Shown: piece after piece, positions 26,904-32,704 of the stretch
Numbering within the stretch: the stretch's first letter is position 1
How the letters are laid out: the number at the start of each line of letters is the position of its first letter
NCBI GenBank assembly: GCA_016705335.1
Contig: JADIYN010000047.1
Span: 1-32,704, forward strand
DNA length: 32,704 nucleotides
Direction: 5' to 3'
Source: Draconibacterium sp.
GTDB lineage: Bacteria > Bacteroidota > Bacteroidia > Bacteroidales > Prolixibacteraceae
The notes under the pieces: model-generated
Told to the model about the DNA's origin: nothing
The model's database searches: none
What the model saw: the letters and a program-made list of their open reading frames with translations, nothing else
Translations under genes and position numbers: made by a program

Positions 26904-27937
26904 ATGAGACAGGTTGTATTAACAGGAATAAAAGAAATGGCCATGACGGAAATCCCAAATCCGTTAACTGTTGGTCCTGATGAAGTAATTATAAAAATGT
27001 CCACCATCGGAGTTTGTGGTTCCGACATTCATTATTACGCCGAAGGGAAAATTGGGACCCAGGTTGTTCAATATCCGTTTCCTGTTGGGCACGAGTGTTC
27101 GGGAATTATTGAAAAAGCCGGAGACAACGTAACAAACGTTAAAGTTGGCGATCTGGTAGTTGTCGATCCATCTGTTCACTGTGGTCATTGCGATCAGTGC
27201 CTTGCAGGCCGGCCGCACACCTGCCGGAATAACAGGTTTTTAGGTTGCCCCGGACAATTGGATGGTTGCCTTGCAGATTATATTGTAATGCCTTCGTTTA
27301 CCTGCTTTCCGGTTAAAGGAAAAATGAACCCCGTGCAGGCTGCTTTAATCGAACCTTTAACAATTGGTGTTTACACGGTTAAACTTGCCCAAATTCAAAA
27401 TAAAAAAACTACGGCAGGAATTTTTGGAGCCGGCCCAATCGGGTTGAGCGTGTTGTTTAAATTACTTGCTGATGGTATTGATGATATTACAATGATTGAA
27501 CCTCTGGAATACAGGTTGAAGAAGGCAAAGGAAATAGGTGCCAGATCTTGTAAATCCTGAATCTGAAAATGTTGAAAGACAGTTAAAAGTCAGCACGAAC
27601 TTTACTTGATGTTGTTTTTGAAGCCAGTGGCAAACAGGATGCTGTAACAAATGCTGTTAAAATTCTGAAACCTGGCGGTAAACTGGTTTTGGTAGGAATT
27701 CCACCTGATGCAAAATATACTTTCGATATGGATTTAATGCGCCGCAAGGAGTTAACTGTTATTAATGTCCGCCGCCAGAACCATTGTGTTGAAGAAGCAA
27801 TCGAACTAGTCGTATCGGGTAAAATTGATATTGAAAAAATGGTTACCCATCATTTTTCTCTCGAAGAAACACCCTTAGCTTTTGAAATTGTTGAAGCTTA
27901 CAAGGATGGTGCGATTAAAGCGATGATTAATTTGTAA
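26904..27937 (+). CDS. Zinc-dependent alcohol dehydrogenase (sorbitol/polyol dehydrogenase-like), frameshifted
   Basis: An MDR-superfamily dehydrogenase of about 345 residues, oxidising a secondary alcohol such as a polyol with NAD(P). The catalytic zinc site is seen as GVCGSDIHYY (Cys) near residue 38 and GHECSGIIEKAG (His-Glu) near 64. The structural zinc cluster is C-GH-C-DQ-C-LAGRPHT-C near residues 94-108, and the Rossmann motif GAGPIGLSVL lies near 175. The frame breaks at about 27543 (one extra A after GCC) and about 27595. Following both gives GADLVNPESENVERQLKV and then LLDVVFEASGKQDAVTNAVKILKPGGKLVLVGIP to the normal end. The polyol preference is inferred from the threonine/sorbitol dehydrogenase-like sequence. 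Confidence 0.87.
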
Positions 27938-28393
27938 GCATTCCTTTTATTTGTTCTGAATCCCATTCATTTTACTTCTCCTTGTCCCTCGTTTGTAATA
28001 AAGGAGTAGCAGTATAAACCTTTTTTTCAAGGATTAAACCTTAGTAGCCAAGGTTTCTTACCTATGATTATTAACCTTATTTACAATACTGATTTGTTTA
28101 TTAAAAATAAGGTAAATAAGGTTTACCGTTTGGTGGTATTGCTTTTTGACTACTAAGGTAAGTGAAGAATTGAAATAAGGTTTTTTTGGAAAGCTGGCCT
28201 GTATTGGGTTATGAAGGTTTTAACTTTTCAAGTCAGAGATTAACACCAAAGGTGTTTAATTTTCATAACCTTAGGTCAGCGACCTCAAGACATTATTAAT
28301 CCCAGTCGTCCATCTGCCTGTAAGGCAGAATATTCATAACCTTTTCTGTTTTTCCGCAGATCGTTGACATTGCTGTTATGAAGGTTTGGACTT
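27938..28393. repeat. Hairpin-rich intergenic region
   Basis: No gene. It holds a nested inverted repeat (28038-28159) and a string of short hairpins: AACACC/GGTGTT (28242-28256), AGGTC/GACCT (28273-28285) and CTGCCT/AGGCAG (28314-28328). GGTTATGAA recurs at 28207-28215 (+), 28262-28270 (-), 28333-28341 (-) and, with one change, near 28374 (+). It resembles a mosaic repeat element rather than a regulatory leader. Confidence 0.55.
28038..28159. repeat. Nested inverted repeat (two-tier stem)
   Basis: Outer arms ACCTTAGTAG (28038-28047) and CTACTAAGGT (28150-28159) are perfect 10-mers; inner arms AACCTTATTTAC (28073-28084) and GTAAATAAGGTT (28112-28123) are perfect 12-mers around a 27-base loop. 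Both arms are coaxial in one foldable structure. No ORF lies within. Confidence 0.65.
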
Positions 28394-29014
28394 TCATTTC
28401 TTCCTCAGTTTATATCTCAAATGTGTTGTTAAGTCTGATGGTATTATTTCTACGATTTGAATATCATAAATATCCTTGTCAATACCGTCAAACAGTCTGA
28501 TACCACTTCCTAAAAAAACAGGTGCAATGTGAATGAAAAATTCGTCAACCAGCCCTGAATTCAGAAATTGTTGAATCGTATTGGCTCCACCCTGAATTCT
28601 TATGTCTTTTCCTTTGGCTGATTGTCTTGCTTTTTCCAATGCACTATATATTCCGTCGTTGATGAAATAAAAAGTTGTTGTTCCTTTTTGAACCCAGGGT
28701 TCCCGTTTTTCGTGTGTCAGCACATAAACATCTGCTTTGTATAAATCTTCAGGCCAACTTACTTCGCCTTCTTCAAACATTCGTTTTCCCATAATGAACG
28801 AACCTGTTCTTGCAATTGTCTCTCTGATATATTTACCATCAGGACCGTCTTCATTACCGCTTTCCATTCCCAGGTATTCCCAAAATGCTTTTTGATTAAG
28901 CATCCACTTGTGAATTTTTACTGATGCTCCGCCCATTGGATTGGCTGGACCTCTGTTGTCGCCTGCGAAAAAGCCGTCAAGTGATATCCCGCTGTCGAAG
29001 ATAATTTTGCTCAT
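28394..29014 (-). CDS. Dihydrofolate reductase-like RibD C-terminal domain protein
   Basis: A 206-residue cytoplasmic protein of the RibD_C/DHFR-like fold, which binds NADPH; many members of this stand-alone group (YyaP/YwjB type) have no proven substrate. Seen features: SLDGFFAG at the N-terminus, GSFIMGKRMFEEGE near residue 73, DVYVLTHEKREPW near 95, and the nucleotide-binding segment IRIQGGANTIQQFLNSGLVDEFFIHIAPVFLGSGIRLF near 138-175. The start codon overlaps the stop of the upstream SRPBCC gene (TAATG), so the two are translationally coupled. The gene is intact. Confidence 0.88.
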   Translation of the reverse strand: MSKIIFDSGISLDGFFAGDNRGPANPMGGASVKIHKWMLNQKAFWEYLGMESGNEDGPDGKYIRETIARTGSFIMGKRMFEEGEVSWPEDLYKADVYVLTHEKREPWVQKGTTTFYFINDGIYSALEKARQSAKGKDIRIQGGANTIQQFLNSGLVDEFFIHIAPVFLGSGIRLFDGIDKDIYDIQIVEIIPSDLTTHLRYKLRKK

Positions 29015-29497
29015 TATTTTTCACAAATTTCTTTCAACTTGTCGAGTGCTTTTGGGAAGGTCTGGATCATAAAACTTTCAAAATCTTCAGGGCTATCTAC
29101 GTCAACAGTAACTGTTGCAGTCCCCTGTCCAACCGCATCGTCCGACTTGAATTGTTTTCTTCGAACGTATAGTTTTCAAATCCGTTTGCCCATTTTTCCA
29201 CTTCGGCCCATCTGTAATTTCCTTGCCAGCTTTTAAAATACAATAATGATGAATCGAAACAAACCGATTGGGAATGTTTTCAGCTATCCTTGAACCCATA
29301 CCTCCCTTTTCTCCTTTCTCATTAACTCCACTAAACAGAATTTTATTTCCCTTGTCCCAACTTCCTTCATAGGTCGATGTGGGGTTAAACGCAGAAGTCC
29401 ATTGCTCATAAGTTGATTTACTGCTGATGCCAAGCATAAAGTCATAAACTTTGGACACAGGCGCATTGATGCTTACTTTGAATTGTAACTTTTTCAT
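29014..29497 (-). CDS. SRPBCC/START-like domain protein (AHSA1-like), frameshifted
   Basis: A protein of about 160 residues with a hydrophobic-cavity fold used to bind small ligands. The N-terminus MKKLQFKVSINAPVSKVYDFML is the standard SRPBCC start, followed by YEQWTSAFNPTSTYEGSWDKGNKILFSG and RFVSIHHYCIL. The first frame breaks near 29205 (one missing G after CC); the next frame gives VEKWANGFENYTFEENNSS. Another shift near 29118-29140 gives ATVTVDVDSPEDFESFMIQTFPKALDKLKEICEK, the usual C-terminal helix, ending in a TAA that overlaps the ATG of the DHFR-like gene. Ligand unknown. Confidence 0.82.
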
Positions 29498-29873
29498 AAT
29501 TTTAATATTTGTTTAAATAATCCCGATAGCTATCCCGATAAGTTTTATTTTATGTCATACCTGGCAGTTGTTTAACACAGCTCATAACATTTGTACACCT
29601 GCTTATTGTATGTATTTCGACATTGCGAATATGTTACCGGTTAATTTAATAACACTTTTTAGTGAGATAAGGTTTGTTGAATCGGAAAATTGTGTGCTGA
29701 ATGTTTGGTTTAAATTGATAGTTGTTTTAAATGTATTTAGTTAGGTGGGCGGGCTTTTTATCTGTTGAATATCGTTACTGCAACATTGTATCAAATGGTT
29801 TGCAGTTACCTGTTACTAAGCGATGCAACCGCGCGGAAACGGGGAGATATAATCTCGCTGCAACACGGGGGAA
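29498..29873. other. Intergenic region with short repeats, no gene seen
   Basis: ATCCCGATA is repeated directly at 29520-29528 and 29532-29540, around the palindrome GATAGCTATC. GATATAAT...CTGCAACA (29846-29865) is related to a sequence at 30141-30160. No coding sequence or clear promoter is recognised. Confidence 0.45.
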
Positions 29874-30050
29874 TTAAGTTGCTTTCTTATTTTTACTTCT
29901 ATTAATCAGATATAGCCCTGATAAAATAATTCCTATTTTCACTATTAAAGCAACAATTCTTTCATCTAATGGACTTTCTGATGAAATAATAAATCCACCT
30001 ATTAGACTCATTATTCCTAAAACCAATAATATTATTCCAATTATTTTCAT
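29874..30050 (-). CDS. Small membrane protein, 58 residues
   Basis: The ORF from ATG 30050 to TAA 29874 reads MKIIGIILLVLGIMSLIGGF, then IISSESPLDERIVALIVKIGIILSGLYLINRSKNKKAT. It has two hydrophobic segments (about residues 3-22 and 32-50) with a polar turn SSESPLDER and a basic C-terminus, as in small two-helix inner-membrane proteins. The coding is intact and clean, unlike many neighbours. A repeat-like sequence lies just after its stop, as it does after the DUF4349 gene. No family is recognised; a real gene is likely given its composition. Confidence 0.6.
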   Translation of the reverse strand: MKIIGIILLVLGIMSLIGGFIISSESPLDERIVALIVKIGIILSGLYLINRSKNKKAT

Positions 30051-30105
30051 AGTATCATTCTTTTATTTTACAGCTAAAAAACCTTATACCCTCTCGCTCA
30101 CACCA

Positions 30106-30160
30106 CTATATCGTGGGTTTGCATATACCTAAAACCACGCGATATAATAGTACTACAACA
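30106..30160. repeat. Imperfect inverted repeat downstream of DUF4349 gene
   Basis: CTATATCGTGG (30106-30116) pairs with CCACGCGATATAATAG (30135-30150) with one extra base in the second arm. GATATAAT and the following CTACAACA (30141-30160) match 15 of 20 positions of 29846-29865, which lies just after the 58-residue gene's stop. Confidence 0.5.
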
Positions 30161-30169
30161 GTGATCCGG

Positions 30170-31011
30170 TTATTTATTATTTCTCCTCTTTTTAAATTTT
30201 ATCCAGAAATAAATAGTCAGGGTAACGAGTATCCAAAATCGCCATATCTTAATCACAAATAATAAGAAATCAACAAAACCATACCATCCTTTTGATAACG
30301 ACAGTTTTATTCTTTCAGAAAACTTGTCCCGATTAACCGGATTATATTTAAATTCTTTTTTCCTCGAAATAGTCAAATCAAGTGTATTGCTGTAATCACC
30401 AAATCACCCAAATATTTGAGTCTGCCTGTTGTACTTTCAATTTCTTCTTCCAATCCACGTATCTTCTCCTCAATCTCAAGTATTTCCTTTACATTTTTTG
30501 CTTGTTTCAATAAGTCGTTGTAACGTATCAGATAATTCCTTTTATTTTCAAGTCTTGTTTCCAAATCAATAAACTGGTCGGTTACGTCGCGCGCTTCAAT
30601 CTCTTTGTATTGTATCTCGCCGTCACCGGTTTCAATATCGTATATAAGCTTCTCGAAATTTGCAAACGGAACCCTGATTTTCAAATTAAAAGACGATTCC
30701 CAATCCGTGTTATTATAACTCTCATTGGCATAATAACCGCCATGATTTTTTATCAATACGTCAATGCGCGATTTGGTTTTTTCCAGTTCCGAAACTGTAA
30801 GAGCTAACCGCCCGTCTTTGATAATTTTTTTCCGAATGTCTTCTTGTATTTCGATTTTACCAATCGGCGGAGGTGGCGCATTGGTTGATTGTTGTGTTTC
30901 AGGAATAACTTCTTCCTCCATTTTAGCAAGAGCAAATGAATTATCTTCTGCCTGTTTTTGATTACATGAAATCAGAATTGCCAAAATGAACAACGATAGA
31001 ATCTTTCTCAT
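30170..31011 (-). CDS. DUF4349 lipoprotein, one frameshift
   Basis: An envelope protein of about 280 residues. The signal peptide LSLFILAILIS-C is a lipobox (ILISC), followed by a low-complexity linker with PPPP. The DUF4349 core is seen from about residue 65: KIIKDGRLALTVSELEKTKSRIDVLIKNHGGYYANESY, then LKIRVPFANFEKLIYDI and EARDVTDQFIDLETRLENKRNYLIRYNDLL, with a coiled coil (VKEILEIEEKIRGLEEEIESTTGRLKYLGD). The frame changes near 30385; the continuation is DYSNTLDLTISRKKEF, then a membrane segment (VDFLLFVIKIWRFWILVTLTIYFW) and a basic end KFKKRRNNK. This complete layout is typical of DUF4349. The function is unknown. Confidence 0.85.
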
Positions 31012-31270
31012 TTTTGTTTGTTAATTGTTTGCTGTGAAGTGAATAATTGGCCATAACATTACAATGCGAATTAGTTCTTGGCGAAGTTAGAAATATTATT
31101 CACAAACAAATGATTGATAATAACCAACTTTAAGCATTGGAGATAGGTGATTTATTGACATAGTGGTCAAAAATAGCATCTAAAATCATTTGTAGAGGTT
31201 GATTTTATTGGTGTTTTAGAAGATTACATTGGAAGTTGTTTCAATGTAATCTTTTATTTTGTGAAAAAAA

Positions 31271-32222
31271 GTGAAAAAAATGCCCGATTTGTGGTTCTGT
31301 GAAAACGCAAAGAAGGGAAGCAAGTGGGAAACAACGTTATCAATGTCAGGAATGTTTTGGTTATTTTTCTTTTCGAAACAAGGGTGCAAGTTTAAATAAT
31401 CAGTTTGTATGGTTTAAGAAATGGGTGATGGAAAGACAGGTTTACCCGACACTGGTTAGAGACAGCAAGAATAGCCAAAGCAGCCTGCAACGACTTTTCA
31501 GACAGTATCTTCAGTCAGCTCCGGCAGTAAAGATAAAGAGCAAATCACGTGTACATTTACTTATTGACGGGACCTACTTTTCCAATGGATTGTGCCTGAT
31601 TTTGTATTACGACCATGATATCCGGTATGTTCAGTTATACAGGGAGACGAATAAGGAAAAAATGAGAGATATCAAGGAAGACCTACAAAATCTGAAAGTT
31701 TTGGGAGTGGATATTTACAGCGTAACCTGCGATGGACACAAGTCAATATTGAGTGCAGTAACCAAGGTTTATCCAGAGGCCATTATTCAGCGATGTCTGG
31801 TACATATTAAACGCCAGGTAAAGAACTATCTGAGTGAGTATCCTAAACATCGGTTGGCCAGGAACTGTTACGATTGTCCAAAGAAATTACGAGGATTGAA
31901 ACCATCGAACAATCAATCTCCGGCTGTTGAGTTTTAAACGATGGTATGATGAAAACCAGGCATATATCAACGAAAATCAATCAATCGGAAACGGGTTGGG
32001 ATTGGTTCACCCATAAAAATCTACACCTGGCAACTTATCTCTGATAATCAATGCTATCCCGAATATGTTTCATTACCTGGATGACCCTGCAATACCCAAT
32101 ACAACAAATAGGCTCAGCTATTTTACACTTAAAGAAAAGCTTACCCTGCCGGGATTAAGATTACCTTCGAGAAGAACTTCATTAAGTGGTACCTGTATTT
32201 TAAAAATCAAAATTCAAAATAG
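31271..32222 (+). pseudogene. Mutator-type transposase, multiply frameshifted
   Basis: A DDE transposase of about 320 residues. An N-terminal zinc ribbon is seen as CPICGSVKTQRREASGKQRYQCQEC (start GTG 31271 if one A is removed from the A-run). The catalytic core has VHLLIDGTYFSNG (first Asp) and SVTCDGHKSILSAVTKVYPEAIIQRCLVHIKRQ (second Asp plus the mutator signature D-G-H...Q-R-C-x2-H). The main frame ends at 31937; later parts are scattered over the other frames (ELLRLSKEITRIETIEQSIS, LLSFKRWYDENQAYINE, ETGWDWFTHKNLHLATYL, INAIPNMFHYLDDPAIPNTTNRL, IKWYLYFKNQNSK). The Glu expected after TNRL is lost. Inactive as written. Confidence 0.8.
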
Positions 32223-32247
32223 GTTTTTTTAAGCCATATCAGAGTAC

Positions 32248-32292
32248 CGATAATAGAAAAAGGATGGCTCATCACCACCCTTTCTATTATCG
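32248..32292 (+). terminator. Hairpin at 3' end of the IS transposase
   Basis: CGATAATAGAAA (32248-32259) pairs perfectly over 12 bp with TTTCTATTATCG (32281-32292). The loop and flanks also allow AGG/CCC pairing. It lies inside the IS after the transposase; no long T-tract follows. Confidence 0.5.
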
Positions 32293-32409
32293 TTTACTCA
32301 TCAAACCTATTGCTGATTGGTTGCTCCTCAGCAGAGCCAATTTCCTCTTCAGTCTGATGTCCTAATTTAACAATTATTTCTCCTTCAAAAAAGTGCTATT
32401 TTTGACCAC

Positions 32410-32704
32410 ATTGCCGATTTATTAATGAATTACAAATGCCAAACAGCCTACACCTCTTGTCAAGCGAGACGTTGCAGGGCATCAATAATAAAACTACAAT
32501 AGTGGCAATTTGCCAAATCACAATAGAATAAAATATTGAAATGTGGCAAATCAGCAAACAGATAATAAATAAAAAAAAAAGATTTGGTAATTTGCCGGAT
32601 AATGAATAATTAAAATATTAAAATATGGCAAATGTAAATTTCAAAAAAATAGAAAATAGGATATTGGCAATATGCTACAAAACGCAGAATAGAATAATAA
32701 ATAT
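32410..32704. repeat. AT-rich region with imperfect repeats
   Basis: No gene. AAATATTGAAATGTGGCAAAT (about 32531-32551) and AAATATTAAAATATGGCAAAT (about 32613-32633) are an imperfect direct pair. TGGCAATTTGCCA (32503-32515) is a perfect palindrome, and further TGGCAA/TTTGCC words recur up to the window edge. Confidence 0.5.

Larger units (their letters stand above)
31163..32409 (+). mobile_element. IS256/mutator-type insertion sequence, 1247 bp
   Basis: The terminal inverted repeats are perfect over 16 bases: GTGGTCAAAAATAGCA at 31163-31178 and its complement TGCTATTTTTGACCAC at 32394-32409. Between them lies one transposase gene and, after it, a 12-bp hairpin. Flanks (left ATTGACATA, right ATTGCCGAT) do not form a clean 8-9 bp target duplication. 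Length, TIR and protein fit the IS256 superfamily. Confidence 0.85.

Noticed and set aside
27938..31100. True class-type integron array
   Set aside because: No integrase and no canonical RYYYAAC/GTTRRRY core pair; kept only as a cassette-like hypothesis.
32500..32704. CRISPR array at the right edge
   Set aside because: Repeats are imperfect, unevenly spaced and AT-rich, and no cas gene is present.

Overview
The window looks like a chromosome segment of a Bacteroidota bacterium, probably in the Bacteroidales/Marinilabiliales range. The support is low GC, genes often preceded by TAnnTTTG-type promoter elements, a propionyl-CoA carboxylase operon, an LptD-like protein, DUF5916 and DUF4349 proteins, and the gene order MCE protein - amidase - LptD - RidA. 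The genus cannot be told from the sequence alone. Many reading frames are broken by 1-2 base shifts, often in homopolymer runs. Most damaged genes still read as full-length proteins once the shifts are followed, so much of the damage may be uncorrected sequencing error.

Region 1 (1 to about 7330, + strand) is the late end of a prophage or phage-derived particle: an Fn3-like tail protein, an LVIVD-repeat propeller, a baseplate-like protein, three fibre-type proteins, small late proteins and a candidate lysis lipoprotein. It appears to be organised as terminator-promoter modules. A conserved element, GTCCTTTTC-N17/18-TATCTT, occurs three times, each time ahead of a gene start, and twice directly after a hairpin terminator. 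The phage DNA abuts the 5' half of a tRNA-Leu(CAG) gene whose 3' half is missing.

Region 2 (about 7330-17300) is core chromosome. On the - strand lie pyrB-pyrI with a candidate pyr attenuator and leader ORF, a YigZ/IMPACT protein, dnaA, an MCE lipid-transport protein and a cell-wall amidase; the last two share a SPOR-like C-terminus. Divergently on the + strand are lptD and ridA. A strong bidirectional terminator separates these from region 3.

Region 3 (17400-22300, - strand) holds the rpsF-rpsR-rplI operon and a biotin-dependent carboxylase operon (accC-type, biotin carrier, pccB-type). The biotin carboxylase carries an in-frame stop. Region 4 (22556-27937, + strand) holds a DUF5916 outer-membrane-type protein, a MATE transporter with a probably leaderless GTG start, and a zinc alcohol dehydrogenase.

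Region 5 (27938-32704) is accessory: hairpin-rich intergenic DNA, an SRPBCC plus RibD_C/DHFR-like gene pair, a 58-residue membrane protein, a DUF4349 lipoprotein, and an IS256/mutator-type insertion sequence with perfect 16-bp terminal inverted repeats and a decayed transposase. Similar sequences follow the 3' ends of two adjacent genes, giving a cassette-like look.
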